Part shown: one piece after another, positions 33,416-44,069 of the stretch
How positions within the stretch are numbered: the first letter of the stretch is position 1
How the letters are laid out: each line of letters starts with the position of its first letter
Source of the DNA: Defluviitalea saccharophila
GTDB taxonomy: Bacteria > Bacillota > Clostridia > Lachnospirales > Defluviitaleaceae
Reading direction: 5' to 3'
Assembly (NCBI RefSeq): GCF_038396635.1
Contig: NZ_CP121687.1
Coordinates: 1,612,001-1,676,000, forward strand
Length of the DNA stretch: 64,000 bases
Notes under the pieces: model-generated
What the model saw: the letters and a program-made list of their open reading frames with translations, nothing else
The model's database searches: none
What the model was told of the DNA's origin: nothing
Made by a program: the position numbers and the translations under genes

Positions 33416-34411
33416 TTACTTCTTTCCACTTGCCATATACTCTACATATTTACCGGTTCCAATCGCTACACAAGAAATTGCATCCTCTGCAATGATGACA
33501 TTGATACCTGTCTTTTCTTTAATCAATTTGTCAAGACCGTAAAGGAGTCCTCCTCCTCCAGTCATAACAATACCACGATCAGAAATATCTGCTGCTAACT
33601 CCGGTGGAGTCTTTTCCAATACTCCGTGAACCGCTTCAACTATATTAGCAACCGGCTCTTGAAGAGCTTCCAGCATTTCTTCAGAAGTTACTGTAATTGT
33701 TTTAGGCAGTCCTGTAATCAGGTTTCTTCCTCTAACATCTAAGGAAACAGATTGTGTTCTTGGGTAAGCTGTTCCTATATTGATCTTTAAATCTTCTGCC
33801 GTTCTTTCACCGATCAAAACATTGTGTTTCTTTCTCATATATCGGACAATTGCTTCATCAAAATTATCCCCAGCAATCTTTAATGAGGAACTCACAACAG
33901 TACCGCCAAGAGAAATGACTGCAATATCTGTTGTTCCTCCTCCAATATCTACAACCATACTTCCACAAGCTCGTCCTATATCAATGCCTGCACCAATGGC
34001 AGCAGCAATAGGTTCCTCTATAACAAATACCTGTCGTGCACCTGCTTGCTTTGTTGCATCTTCTACTGCTCTTCTTTCCACTTCTGTTACTCCGCTTGGA
34101 ACACATACTGCAATGCGTGGTTTTAAAAGAAGCTTCTTACCTACGGATTTTTGTATGAAATATTTTAACATTTTTTCTGTTATATCATAATCTGAAATAA
34201 CCCCTTGTCGTAAAGGGCGAATAGCAACAATATTACCAGGGGTACGACCTAACATTCTTCTTGCTTCTTCTCCCACCGCAAGGATCTGATGTGTATTGTT
34301 ATCAATCGCTACAACTGAGGGTTCTTCTAATACGATGCCCTGCCCTTTTATATAAACAAGAACACTGGCAGTCCCTAAATCAATTCCAATATCTGTTCCA
34401 AACATCTTCAT
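33416..34411 (-). CDS. mbl: Rod-shape protein Mbl (MreB family)
   Basis: A 331-residue bacterial actin. The phosphate-1 motif is DIGIDLGTASVLVYIKGQG at 6-24, phosphate-2 is VVDIGGGTTDIAVISLGG near 160 and the adenosine motif is MTGGGGLLYGLDKLI near 288. It forms membrane-associated filaments that guide lateral wall synthesis. It lacks the mreC/mreD neighbours of mreB and lies between spoIIID and flhO, as Bacillus mbl does, so I call it Mbl. Confidence 0.92.
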   Translation of the reverse strand: MKMFGTDIGIDLGTASVLVYIKGQGIVLEEPSVVAIDNNTHQILAVGEEARRMLGRTPGNIVAIRPLRQGVISDYDITEKMLKYFIQKSVGKKLLLKPRIAVCVPSGVTEVERRAVEDATKQAGARQVFVIEEPIAAAIGAGIDIGRACGSMVVDIGGGTTDIAVISLGGTVVSSSLKIAGDNFDEAIVRYMRKKHNVLIGERTAEDLKINIGTAYPRTQSVSLDVRGRNLITGLPKTITVTSEEMLEALQEPVANIVEAVHGVLEKTPPELAADISDRGIVMTGGGGLLYGLDKLIKEKTGINVIIAEDAISCVAIGTGKYVEYMASGKK

Positions 34412-34542
34412 TCTCCTTTGTAATTTCTTTAAATGTTATCGTCATTTATTAGTAAAAATATTATACCTTTTATGCCATTTTATTTATTTAATTATATCTA
34501 ATTTGTGTAAAATATTCAAAGGTATTTACCATGAAATTTTGT

Positions 34543-34577
34543 AAAATAATAACTAGGGAAAAATCTTCCCTAGTTAT
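34543..34577 (-). terminator. spoIIID terminator
   Basis: Arms ATAACTAGGGAA and TTCCCTAGTTAT, then TATTTTAC on the minus strand. It starts right after the spoIIID stop and separates it from mbl. Confidence 0.85.
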
Positions 34578-34578
34578 C

Positions 34579-34851
34579 TTATCTTCTCTTCTTACTTTTT
34601 TTAGTTAAATTCATATACTTTTCTTTGGTGGCCAAACCGCCTCGAAGATGTCTTTCTGCTTTATTAAATTCCAAAACTTTCCTTGCCTGTATGGCCAGTT
34701 TCGGATTTATTTTTTCTAATCGTTCCGTAACATCTTTATGAACGGTACTTTTACTTATTCCGAATTTTTTGGCTGTTTCTCTTACGGTAGCATTATAACC
34801 AATGATAAAGTTTGCTACTTCTATGGCTCTTTCTTCAATATACCCTTTCAA
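34579..34851 (-). CDS. spoIIID: Sporulation transcription regulator SpoIIID
   Basis: A 90-residue DNA-binding protein of the mother cell. The family sequence is clear: YIEERAIEVANFIIGYNATV, then the HTH AKKFGISKSTVHKDVTERLE, then HLRGGLATKEKYM. It adjusts the sigma-E regulon and prepares for sigma-K. The start is TTG 34851 with GGGGGG eight bases upstream; that ribosome site is one arm of a perfect inverted repeat (34859-34902). It is followed by a terminator, so it is likely monocistronic, although spoIIQ lies upstream in the same direction. Confidence 0.95.
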   Translation of the reverse strand: MKGYIEERAIEVANFIIGYNATVRETAKKFGISKSTVHKDVTERLEKINPKLAIQARKVLEFNKAERHLRGGLATKEKYMNLTKKSKKRR

Positions 34852-34858
34852 AAGATGG

Positions 34859-34902
34859 CCCCCCTTAACACAACTCTTGTTTTATATATATGTTAAGGGG
34901 GG
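34859..34902 (-). promoter_or_regulatory. Inverted repeat covering the spoIIID ribosome site
   Basis: On the minus strand CCCCCCTTAACA, a 20-base spacer and TGTTAAGGGGGG form a perfect 12-bp stem. The GGGGGG of the second arm is the spoIIID Shine-Dalgarno. No T-run follows, so it does not look like a terminator for spoIIQ. Confidence 0.75.
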
Positions 34903-34925
34903 ATGGTTTATGATTTGCTATTTAG

Positions 34926-35783
34926 TTATTTGTTTAAGAACTCTTTCGGATCAACCGGTACATCGTCTTTTGTTACTTGGAAATATACGTGATTGCCTAA
35001 AGCAACGGAATACTTTGTAGGCGCTCCTATTTCTCCTATAACTTGACCCTTTTCTATTACTTCATTTTGTTTTACGGAGATATTTTTCTGCAATTGACCG
35101 TAGATTGTTTTCCATCCGTCTCCATGATTAAGGATGACTGTAATTCCGGTTTCAGGGTCATTTTTGATCATTTCAACTTTTCCTTTGGCTGCTGCTTTAA
35201 CGATACCTTCTTCTGTTGGAGCAATACAAATTGCAGGGTGAACTCTATACTGTTCCAGGGTTTTATCAAAAACTAATTTATCGACACTATAGTCCATGAC
35301 GATTTCCCCGGATACAGGCCATACAAGAGAAGAAGTTTCGCTAAAAGAAAAGGTTTCTTCTACATCTTCACTGGTTTCCGTTTTATCGGTTTGATTTTCG
35401 TTTGCTTTTTCTGTAGAAGCCGGTGTAGTTTCCTGCACTTCTTTATTGGACGCTACCACAATATCTTCTGTCGTACTCGTATCTTCCTTTGCCGCTTCTT
35501 CTTTAGAAGAATTTTCTGCAACGGCACTTCCTGCTCCTTCAATATCTTCTTCCGTAATATTTAAGTCGTTCTGATAGGCATTAATCGTTCCCACATCTTC
35601 TAAGTCATAGTCTCCAAATTCTTCGTTTAAATCGATGGAATTTTGTTCGTTCACTTTGTCCAGAGTATTCATATTATTTCTGGTGATAAATGTAGTTGTC
35701 CCAATCACCGTTAGAATACATAATAACAAAATCGCATAATAACTTTTCTTATTTAGATACGTCCAAAATTTATATTTTTTCAT
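34926..35783 (-). CDS. spoIIQ: Stage II sporulation protein SpoIIQ (degenerate M23 domain)
   Basis: A 285-residue forespore membrane protein. It has one N-terminal membrane segment (AILLLCILTVIGTTTFI, about 17-33), a long acidic linker (about 40-150) and a C-terminal LytM/M23 domain (about 155-275). SpoIIQ binds SpoIIIAH across the septum and tethers engulfment. The zinc-site positions are largely lost: His182 is present but the next ligand is Cys186 instead of Asp, YGQL (Gln230) replaces the usual YxHL, and the HxH is His265-x-Tyr267. It is probably a structural, not enzymatic, protein. spoIID lies 44 bases upstream. Confidence 0.9.
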   Translation of the reverse strand: MKKYKFWTYLNKKSYYAILLLCILTVIGTTTFITRNNMNTLDKVNEQNSIDLNEEFGDYDLEDVGTINAYQNDLNITEEDIEGAGSAVAENSSKEEAAKEDTSTTEDIVVASNKEVQETTPASTEKANENQTDKTETSEDVEETFSFSETSSLVWPVSGEIVMDYSVDKLVFDKTLEQYRVHPAICIAPTEEGIVKAAAKGKVEMIKNDPETGITVILNHGDGWKTIYGQLQKNISVKQNEVIEKGQVIGEIGAPTKYSVALGNHVYFQVTKDDVPVDPKEFLNK

Positions 35784-35827
35784 CTTGTATCCACCTCCGT
35801 CTATAGTATAACCGGAGGTAAAATGGG

Positions 35828-36847
35828 CTATTCACTTTTCAAAATATTTTCCTCTATTTCATTAATTTCTTTAATCTGGACCCCCTGATAGTAATGGGTT
35901 AAAATTTCTCTATAGTTTTTCCCTTCCTTAGCCATGTAATTGGCTCCATATTGACTCATTCCAGCCCCGTGGCCATACCCCTTAGTAAAGAAAATAAGAT
36001 TATCTCCTTCTTCTTCAATGGAGAAACAACTGGACCTTAGATTAAACAGCTTTCTTATTTCTTCTCCGCTTAAAACTTTATTGCCTATTTGAACCTTTTT
36101 AATATATCCTCCGCTGTTTCTTTCTATGATCTGAATTTGCTGCATTAAGTCCTGTATAACGATATCAGGGTACTTTTCCTTTAGCAACTGATATACTTCC
36201 TGTTTAGAAAGCTTCGTCTCAGATTCAAATGAAGGTGCTTCCTGATCGCCTATACTTTCTACGCTTTGAAGGTACGGTACATCCACTTCCCATACATCTT
36301 CTGCACTCTGGGTAATGCCTGCACTGGTAGAATGAAAAACCGCTTCAATAGGTTCTTCTTCATATGTCATAATCTCATTCCGGGTTTCTTCCACTGCTCT
36401 AGAGATTTTATCATAGTATGTATAAAAATTATCTCCCCAATTTTTTTTTAATTCCTCTTTAGATAAATATGCCTGCCCTTTAGAGGGATCGGTTGAAATA
36501 TCTGCTCCTTTAAGGTCTTCCTTTCCTTTTTGATTAATCTTCTTAACCGCATAGGTTCTTGCCGCCACTGCCTGTGCCTTTAAAGCTTCTATTTCAAATA
36601 ATGCAGGCATCTCCGCTGCCAATACACCTTTAATATACTCTTCAAATTCCAGATTCATAATCTTTCCGGACTGCACATCTAATACTTTAACCATCCTCGT
36701 ATTTTTTTTGTTACTTTTTTCTACCTTCTTTTCTGCAAGTTCCTGCGGCTTGACTGCCGGGCTGTCTCCCAGAAACGATGTAATAAAAGCGGGCAATCCG
36801 ATAATTGCTAAAAAAACCATTAAAAAAAGAGCTCCTACTTTTTTCAA
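35828..36847 (-). CDS. spoIID: Stage II sporulation protein SpoIID
   Basis: A 339-residue peptidoglycan lytic transglycosylase required for engulfment. The N-terminal membrane segment is VGALFLMVFLAIIGLPAFI. The SpoIID domain shows LEFEEYIKGVLAAEMPALFE near residue 70, then LKAQAVAARTYAVKKI, and near the end GYGHGAGMSQYGANYMAKEG, the family signature. The catalytic Glu is in AAEMPA. TTG 36847 was chosen: AGGGGGG lies five bases upstream and the membrane segment then begins almost at once; the longer ATG frame reads through a dispersed repeat. Confidence 0.92.
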   Translation of the reverse strand: MKKVGALFLMVFLAIIGLPAFITSFLGDSPAVKPQELAEKKVEKSNKKNTRMVKVLDVQSGKIMNLEFEEYIKGVLAAEMPALFEIEALKAQAVAARTYAVKKINQKGKEDLKGADISTDPSKGQAYLSKEELKKNWGDNFYTYYDKISRAVEETRNEIMTYEEEPIEAVFHSTSAGITQSAEDVWEVDVPYLQSVESIGDQEAPSFESETKLSKQEVYQLLKEKYPDIVIQDLMQQIQIIERNSGGYIKKVQIGNKVLSGEEIRKLFNLRSSCFSIEEEGDNLIFFTKGYGHGAGMSQYGANYMAKEGKNYREILTHYYQGVQIKEINEIEENILKSE

Positions 36848-36993
36848 GCTATCCCCCCTGTAATTTTGTGCCCATTTGTAAATCATGATATGTCTTGTAC
36901 ATTTATATGTAAGGGGAAGAAATTTCATTACCTCTAAAAATAAGAAAGCGTTTGCTTGCGAAACTCTTGCGCCGAGCACGATTGGCAAAGCCG

Positions 36994-37020
36994 ACAAAAT
37001 ACAATATGCGCCAGTGTGCA
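36994..37020. repeat. Dispersed repeat A, copy 2
   Basis: A 27-base sequence that differs from 30615-30641 at one position (GCGCCAG instead of GCGCGAG). It lies between murA and spoIID, next to palindromic repeat B. Confidence 0.75.
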
Positions 37021-37035
37021 TTCTGCCGAAGGATT

Positions 37036-37079
37036 TTTCATTGCATAGGAAATCTTAAAGAATTTCCTATGCAATGAAA
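37036..37079. repeat. Palindromic repeat B, copy 1
   Basis: A perfect 18-bp inverted repeat with an eight-base loop; each arm contains TTGCATAGGAAA. The core is shared with 62469-62514. It lies between spoIID and the murA terminator and has no T-run of its own. Confidence 0.75.
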
Positions 37080-37081
37080 GA

Positions 37082-37108
37082 GCCTGCAAAACCATGGGTT
37101 TCGCAGGC
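37082..37108 (-). terminator. murA terminator
   Basis: Arms GCCTGCGAAACC and GGTTTTGCAGGC with a three-base loop start directly after the murA stop. The following TCTTTC is a weak T-run, so it may be a partial terminator. Confidence 0.6.
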
Positions 37109-38365
37109 CTATTTTACTTTCTCGATTTTTGCCCCAAGAGCTGCTAACTTTTTCTCCATTTCAGAATATCCTCTTTCTATATGATAAATATCGCTGATTT
37201 CTGTTGTTTCGTCTGCTACCAATGCACAAAGAATAAGGGCGGCACCGGCTCTTAGATCTGTTGCTTTAACCTGTGTTCCCGTAAGATTCTTTACTCCGTC
37301 TATAATCGCACTTCTGCTTTCTATCTTGATTTGGGCTCCCATTCTTTTTAATTCACCCACATGCATAAACCTATTTTCAAATACTGTTTCAATCACCATG
37401 CTTGTCCCTTCTGCTACGCTAAGCAGACTCATAAAAGGCGCTTGCATATCTGTTGGAAAACCGGGATAGGGCAAAGTCTTAATGTCTACGGCTTTTATTT
37501 CATTTCCTCCGTATACCCTTATGCCTTTTTCCGTTTCTGTCACATCCACATTGCATTCTTTTAACTTTGCAATAATGGGTTTTAGATGATCGCATACGAC
37601 ATTCTCGAGAAAAACTTCTCCTCTTGTAATGGCTCCTGCAATCATAAAGGTTCCTGCTTCAATTCTATCGGGGATCACACAATGGGTTGTACCTGTAAGC
37701 TTTTTAACACCGTTAATTTTAATGGAGTCCGTTCCTGCTCCTCTTATATCTGCTCCCATTTTGTTGAGGTAATTGGCAAGATCAACAATTTCAGGTTCCA
37801 CTGCTGCATTTTCAATGATGGTAGTTCCTTCCGCAAATACGGCGGCCATCATAATGTTTTCTGTAGCTCCGACACTGGGGAAGTCTAGATAAATTTTAGT
37901 TCCTGTTAATTTATCTGCATAGGCCTCTACATATCCGTTTTGTTGTATGATCTCTGCGCCTAGTGCACTAAAACCTTTTAGATGAAGATCTACTGGTCTG
38001 CTTCCAATGGCACATCCTCCAGGAAGAGGAATTTTGGCTTTTCCAATCCGAGCAAGGAGCGGACCCATGATTAAAAATGAAGCTCTCATTTGGCTTACCA
38101 AATCATAAGGGGCTTCATATTCAGAAATATGATCCGTGGTAAGTTCGATTTCGCCCTTTGTTTTGCTCCATTTAACCGTTACGCCTAAATGCTGTAAGAG
38201 CTGCTGCATAATGACTACATCTTTAAGATTAGGAATATCGCCTATTTTACTTTTTCCATCTGCCAGTAGGGAAGCTGCCAGTATGGGAAGGACAGCATTT
38301 TTTGATCCACTGATTCTAACGCTGCCCCTTAAAGGAGGACTCTTATGAACAACTAATTTAGCCAA
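37109..38365 (-). CDS. murA: UDP-N-acetylglucosamine 1-carboxyvinyltransferase MurA
   Basis: A 418-residue enzyme of the first committed step of peptidoglycan synthesis, transferring enolpyruvate from PEP to UDP-GlcNAc. [13 protein letters not shown] near residue 22 holds the conserved Lys22-Asn23, and the catalytic, fosfomycin-target Cys is Cys118 in [15 protein letters not shown]. Asp305-type motifs occur in [12 protein letters not shown]. The length is normal. The MurA-SpoIID order follows the Firmicutes atp-ywmB-murA-spoIID region, and this gene is probably the main MurA copy. Confidence 0.96.
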   Translation of the reverse strand: MAKLVVHKSPPLRGSVRISGSKNAVLPILAASLLADGKSKIGDIPNLKDVVIMQQLLQHLGVTVKWSKTKGEIELTTDHISEYEAPYDLVSQMRASFLIMGPLLARIGKAKIPLPGGCAIGSRPVDLHLKGFSALGAEIIQQNGYVEAYADKLTGTKIYLDFPSVGATENIMMAAVFAEGTTIIENAAVEPEIVDLANYLNKMGADIRGAGTDSIKINGVKKLTGTTHCVIPDRIEAGTFMIAGAITRGEVFLENVVCDHLKPIIAKLKECNVDVTETEKGIRVYGGNEIKAVDIKTLPYPGFPTDMQAPFMSLLSVAEGTSMVIETVFENRFMHVGELKRMGAQIKIESRSAIIDGVKNLTGTQVKATDLRAGAALILCALVADETTEISDIYHIERGYSEMEKKLAALGAKIEKVK

Positions 38366-38380
38366 TGCACTCTTTCCCTT

Positions 38381-39127
38381 CTAGTAATCTACTGTAATGA
38401 CCGGCGTTGCAAGATAAAGATAGGTACTGCCTTCATATTCATTGTAATGAAATGCAAGATTAACATTAATCTTTTTGCCGTTGGAAACTAACCAATCATC
38501 AATCAATCTTGTGTACCCATAAACACTGTAAATTTCTTCTGTTTCATAGGTTTCCTCGATCTTTGCTCCTATGTCTTTCATGATGTTTTTTGCTATTTTT
38601 TCTTTTTCTTCTTTGCTTAAGTCTCCTCTAAGAGTTCCTGCAATCGTAATATTGGTAGTAGGTTTCATGTTGTTTTCTGCAAAGATACTGTCTAACTCTT
38701 CTTTTAAATAAGGGATGCTGTCATATTGGCCATATAGGATAATATCAATGATAACATAGGTATTTGTACTATTTTCTTCTTCATACTTGATGGATTCCAA
38801 CTTGACAGTGGTTTTAGCATTTTTCGAAACTCTAGTTGTAGTGAATTCTCTAAATGTATCGCTGTCTTTTTCTTCTGTGTTGTCAGCTTTTAAAATTCCT
38901 AGAGCCTCTGTAATTCTCTTAGAATAAGCTTTCATTTCTTCAAGATCGGAAAATGATTGATTTAACAGTCCCCAACTGTTGAGATTGATTTGAATGGTTT
39001 CGAAATCAGAATTATTAAACGCTGAAAGAAGAGTTCTTTCACCATTTTTATTATTTCCTATTTGCAGAAAAGCTACACTATAAACTATTGCTAAAAATCC
39101 TAAAAAAATGATTACCTTTTTTTTCAT
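38381..39127 (-). CDS. ywmB: YwmB-family secreted protein
   Basis: A 248-residue protein in the ywmB position between atpC and murA. The N-terminus MKKKVIIFLGFLAIVYSVAF is a signal peptide or anchor. The rest shows the two-repeat alpha/beta pattern of the YwmB/TATA-box-like family, with LRGDLSKEEKEKIAKNIMKD near 175 and YGYTRLIDDWLVSNGKKINV near 205. Its function is unknown. It is separated from murA by 15 bases and is likely cotranscribed with it. Confidence 0.8.
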   Translation of the reverse strand: MKKKVIIFLGFLAIVYSVAFLQIGNNKNGERTLLSAFNNSDFETIQINLNSWGLLNQSFSDLEEMKAYSKRITEALGILKADNTEEKDSDTFREFTTTRVSKNAKTTVKLESIKYEEENSTNTYVIIDIILYGQYDSIPYLKEELDSIFAENNMKPTTNITIAGTLRGDLSKEEKEKIAKNIMKDIGAKIEETYETEEIYSVYGYTRLIDDWLVSNGKKINVNLAFHYNEYEGSTYLYLATPVITVDY

Positions 39128-39229
39128 TTTATTTCCTCCCGCCCATAAATCTATTTAAAGTATGGACAAGTAGAAAATATTTAATCATTTCAAAAATTTT
39201 TTTAAGAAGAGGAATTTCCTATGTAACAA

Positions 39230-39256
39230 AAAAGAACGGTCAAAAAACCGTTCTTT
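39230..39256 (-). terminator. ATP synthase operon terminator
   Basis: Arms AAAAGAACGGT and ACCGTTCTTTT with a six-base loop, ending in TTTTT on the minus strand, 17 bases after atpC. Confidence 0.88.
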
Positions 39257-39273
39257 TGAAATATATATTTGGA

Positions 39274-39675
39274 TTATTTATTATATTTACTAAGTTCAAG
39301 CCTTACAAGTGCTCGTCTTAAGGCACTTTCAGCTCGAGCTATATTAATATCCGAAGTTCTGTTTGCCAATCTTTCTTCTGCTCTTCTTTTAGCTTCTTCT
39401 GCTCTGGCTACATCTATTTCCTCCGGCCACTCCGCTGCATCGGTAAGAATGGTAACCTTATCCGGTTGTACCTCTGCAAAACCTCCAATTAAGGATGCTT
39501 TCTTTTCATTTCCATCTTGTTTAATACGAATAGTACCAATGGAAATGATCGTTGTTAAAGGTTCATGATCCGGTAATATCCCGATATCTCCCTCAGTGGT
39601 TCGAAAACTTACGCGGTCTACCTCTCCATCAAAAAAATTTCTTTCTGGTGTAATGATTTGAAGTTGTATTTTCAT
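39274..39675 (-). CDS. atpC: ATP synthase epsilon subunit
   Basis: A 133-residue epsilon subunit of the F1 central stalk. The N-terminal beta-barrel has ITPERNFFDGEVDRVSFRTT then GDIGILPDHEPLTTI, and the C-terminal helical hairpin begins near residue 90 with ARAEEAKRRAEERL. The C-terminal hairpin regulates rotation in many species. The gene is last in the operon. Confidence 0.96.
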   Translation of the reverse strand: MKIQLQIITPERNFFDGEVDRVSFRTTEGDIGILPDHEPLTTIISIGTIRIKQDGNEKKASLIGGFAEVQPDKVTILTDAAEWPEEIDVARAEEAKRRAEERLANRTSDINIARAESALRRALVRLELSKYNK

Positions 39676-39683
39676 ACAATCAC

Positions 39684-41087
<1,404 letters not shown>

Positions 41088-41112
41088 TCACTCCTTCATT
41101 CATATACTGCCT

Positions 41113-41976
41113 TTACTTCAAAGCTTCTGATCCGCCTACAATTTCGGTTATTTCTTGGGTAATACTTGCTTGCCTTGCTCTGTTGTATTCCACTGTTAAT
41201 CTGTCGATGATATCCATAGCATTTTCTGTTGCAGAGTCCATAGCAGTCATTCTTGCTCCCTGTTCACTGGCAGCAGACTCAACCATAGCTCCGTAGATAA
41301 TGCTATTGATATACTTTGGAATAACATGTTCTAAAACCCCTTCAGGCGAAGGTTCATAGGACATTAAAGTATCTTCTTCTTTTGAGTCTTTGACTTCGTT
41401 AAATTCTGAAACGTCAACCGGCAATACTTTCTTTACTGTAGGTACTTGTTGAATAGTGGATTTAAAAGCAGTATAAACTAAATATACTTCATCAATCTCT
41501 TCTTTCATGTATAAATCCAATACCGTTTCCCCTACTCTAGCAGCATGGGAGTATCTGGGGTTTTCCGAAATTCCTAAATGCGCTTCATGAATATTGTATT
41601 TTCTTCTGGTAAAGAAGTCTCTTGCTTTTTTTCCTATAACTATAAATTTTACATTCTGCTTTTGTCCCATATGCTGCAGAGCCTGCTTACATACATTGGC
41701 ATTGTATCCTCCAGCCAAGCCCCTGTCTGAAGCCATAACAATATACATTGTATTCTTAACTTCTCTTTCTTTTATGTATGGATGGCTGATTCCTCTACTT
41801 CCATGCACAATAGAAGAAATAGTTTTTTGCATTGTTAAAAAGAATGGTCTGGTTTCTTCCAGATTTTTTCTTGCTTTTTGCATCTTGGCTGTGGAAACGA
41901 GTTTCATTGCCTTTGTAATTTGGCTGGTACTGTGAACACTTTTAATTCGTCTTTTTATATTGCGTATGGAGGCCAT
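41113..41976 (-). CDS. atpG: ATP synthase gamma subunit
   Basis: A 287-residue central-shaft subunit. The two ends hold the coiled coil: MASIRNIKRRIKSVHSTSQI and TKAMKLVSTAKMQKARK at the N-terminus and MTAMDSATENAMDIIDRLTV and YNRARQASITQEITEIVGGS at the C-terminus. VMASDRGLAGGYNANV marks the Rossmann-like body. Confidence 0.96.
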   Translation of the reverse strand: MASIRNIKRRIKSVHSTSQITKAMKLVSTAKMQKARKNLEETRPFFLTMQKTISSIVHGSRGISHPYIKEREVKNTMYIVMASDRGLAGGYNANVCKQALQHMGQKQNVKFIVIGKKARDFFTRRKYNIHEAHLGISENPRYSHAARVGETVLDLYMKEEIDEVYLVYTAFKSTIQQVPTVKKVLPVDVSEFNEVKDSKEEDTLMSYEPSPEGVLEHVIPKYINSIIYGAMVESAASEQGARMTAMDSATENAMDIIDRLTVEYNRARQASITQEITEIVGGSEALK

Positions 41977-41988
41977 TATGACACCCCT

Positions 41989-43503
41989 TTACTTATCATT
42001 TTTAAACTTGGATTTGAATTCATTAATTGCTCCATCTATTCGTTTTTCTAATTCTTTATCCACTTCTTGTTTTTCTCTGATAGTTGATACGATATCGGAA
42101 TACTTCGTTTCGATAAATTCTAAGAACTCTTTTTCAAAACGCCTAATCTCCGATACTTCTATATCCATTAAGTATTTTCTGGTAGCCGCGAACAAAATTA
42201 ACACTTGGTGTTCAACAGGCATAGGTCTGTATTGAGGTTGTTTTAAGACCTCCATGATTCTTTCTCCTTGAGCTAAAGTATCTCTTGTAGCTTTATCAAG
42301 CTCTGAACCGAATTGAGCAAAGGAAGCCAAATCACGATATTGTGCCAGTTCAACACGAATAGGTCCTGCTATCTTTTTCATCGCCTTAATCTGAGCAGCC
42401 CCCCCTACACGGGATACGGAAAGCCCAGGGTTTATTGCAGGACGAACCCCTGCATTGAAAAGCTCTGTTTCAAGATAAATTTGTCCGTCCGTTATTGAAA
42501 TAACATTCGTAGGAATATAAGCGGAAACGTCGCCTGCCTGAGTTTCAATAATAGGAAGCGCAGTGAGTGATCCGCCTCCTCTTTCATCAGAAAGTTTTGC
42601 AGCCCGTTCTAAAAGTCTTGAATGAAGGTAGAATACGTCTCCAGGATAAGCTTCACGTCCCGGTGGTCTTCTAAGCAGCAAGGACATGGCACGATAAGCT
42701 ACCGCATGTTTTGACAAATCGTCATAAATAATCAATACGTCCTTTCCTGCTTCCATCCATTCTTCTCCCATAGCACATCCTGCATAAGGAGCAATATATT
42801 GAAGCGGAGCCAGCTCGCTGGCAGTTGATGCAACAACGGTCGTATAATCCATTGCCCCATGTTTTTCAAGAGTATTTACAAGTTGTGCTACAGTTGATGC
42901 TTTTTGGCCAATAGCTACATAGATACAAAGAACATTTTGTCCTTTTTGGTTGATAATTGTATCTATTGCAATAGCAGTTTTACCTGTTTGACGGTCTCCA
43001 ATGATTAATTCTCTTTGTCCCCGGCCAATTGGTACCATGGAGTCAATAGCTTTAATTCCTGTCTGTAGCGGCGTATCCACGGACTTTCTTTCGATAACAC
43101 CGGGAGCTACTCTTTCTACCCGGCGATATTTATCGGTAACAATAGGTCCTTTACCGTCTATAGGTTGTCCTAAAGCATTCACAACTCTACCAACAAGGGC
43201 ATCCCCTACAGGCACTTCAACAACTCTACCTGTGGATTTTACAGTATCTCCTTCTTTAATACCTTCATCGGAACCAAGAAGTACCGCCCCTATGTTATCT
43301 TCTTCAAGGTTTAATACCATTCCATATACTTCTCCCGGGAATTCAAGAAGTTCTCCTGCTATGGCTTTTTCTAAGCCGTGGATTCTAACAATTCCATCCC
43401 CAACTTGTATAACTGTTCCTACATCAGTAACTTCTAAACGAGTCTGATAATTTTTTATTTGTTGCTTTATAACAGAACTAATTTCTTCAGGTTTAAGATT
43501 CAT
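41989..43503 (-). CDS. atpA: ATP synthase alpha subunit
   Basis: A 504-residue non-catalytic nucleotide-binding subunit. Walker A is [15 protein letters not shown] near residue 169 and [20 protein letters not shown] marks the N-terminal barrel. ATG 43503 gives the usual [16 protein letters not shown]; the longer GTG start at 43527 overlaps atpH by 4 bases and was rejected, although the ribosome site AAGGGG is a rather distant 13 bases before the ATG. Confidence 0.96.
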   Translation of the reverse strand: MNLKPEEISSVIKQQIKNYQTRLEVTDVGTVIQVGDGIVRIHGLEKAIAGELLEFPGEVYGMVLNLEEDNIGAVLLGSDEGIKEGDTVKSTGRVVEVPVGDALVGRVVNALGQPIDGKGPIVTDKYRRVERVAPGVIERKSVDTPLQTGIKAIDSMVPIGRGQRELIIGDRQTGKTAIAIDTIINQKGQNVLCIYVAIGQKASTVAQLVNTLEKHGAMDYTTVVASTASELAPLQYIAPYAGCAMGEEWMEAGKDVLIIYDDLSKHAVAYRAMSLLLRRPPGREAYPGDVFYLHSRLLERAAKLSDERGGGSLTALPIIETQAGDVSAYIPTNVISITDGQIYLETELFNAGVRPAINPGLSVSRVGGAAQIKAMKKIAGPIRVELAQYRDLASFAQFGSELDKATRDTLAQGERIMEVLKQPQYRPMPVEHQVLILFAATRKYLMDIEVSEIRRFEKEFLEFIETKYSDIVSTIREKQEVDKELEKRIDGAINEFKSKFKNDK

Positions 43504-43523
43504 ACTTTTGGTTACACCCCTTT

Positions 43524-44069
43524 TCACACAAGCTGCATATCATATAGGCTGGTCTTTAATCCTTGAAGTTGTCCATAAATGCTGGCATCCAAAATCCTAT
43601 CGCCTACTCGAATTTTAAGACCTCCAATAATAGATGGATCTACTTGTGTTTCAATTTGTATCTGCTTCTTAATGCGACTGGTTAAGGTTTGCTTTATTTT
43701 TTCAATTTGTTCCTCTTTTAAGGGTACTGCAGAAATAACTACAGCAGTTACAATTCCCTTATAGGTTTTAACTTCATCTAAAAAAGTACTTAGAATCTCT
43801 AAAAGGTGCTCTTGTCTCCCTTTTTGTACGACCAATGTCAAAAGCCCCATGAGTTCATTGGATACTATGGAAGAAAATACATCTTTTAAAAGCTGCATTT
43901 TTTCTTCTCTTAAAATATGAGGATGCTGCAAAATCTGCATAAATTCCTCTTCGGACTCCAGGACTTGGTGTATCATTTGTACCTGACTTTCCAATTCATC
44001 CATAGTATTGGTTTCTATAGCTATATCAAACAAGGCTTTTGCATAACGTTTTGATATTAATTGTGCCAT
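43524..44069 (-). CDS. atpH: ATP synthase delta subunit
   Basis: A 181-residue peripheral-stalk subunit. [15 protein letters not shown] at the N-terminus and [20 protein letters not shown] near the C-terminus are conserved OSCP/delta stretches. It overlaps atpF by 13 bases, which suggests coupled translation. Confidence 0.94.
   Translation of the reverse strand: MAQLISKRYAKALFDIAIETNTMDELESQVQMIHQVLESEEEFMQILQHPHILREEKMQLLKDVFSSIVSNELMGLLTLVVQKGRQEHLLEILSTFLDEVKTYKGIVTAVVISAVPLKEEQIEKIKQTLTSRIKKQIQIETQVDPSIIGGLKIRVGDRILDASIYGQLQGLKTSLYDMQLV

Noticed and set aside
36880-36920. Sigma-E type promoter before spoIID (CATATCAT)
   Set aside because: The -10 is acceptable but no -35 ATA element stands at the right distance.
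36848-37021. N-terminal extension of SpoIID
   Set aside because: It reads through dispersed repeat A; TTG 36847 has a strong ribosome site and places the membrane segment at the N-terminus.
39212-39226. Possible half copy of palindromic repeat B (ATTTCCTATGTAAC)
   Set aside because: Only one arm and about ten matching bases; chance is likely in an AT-rich spacer.
43001-43447. 148-codon plus-strand frame over atpA
   Set aside because: Antisense to the conserved alpha subunit; Ser/Thr/Pro-rich shadow frame.
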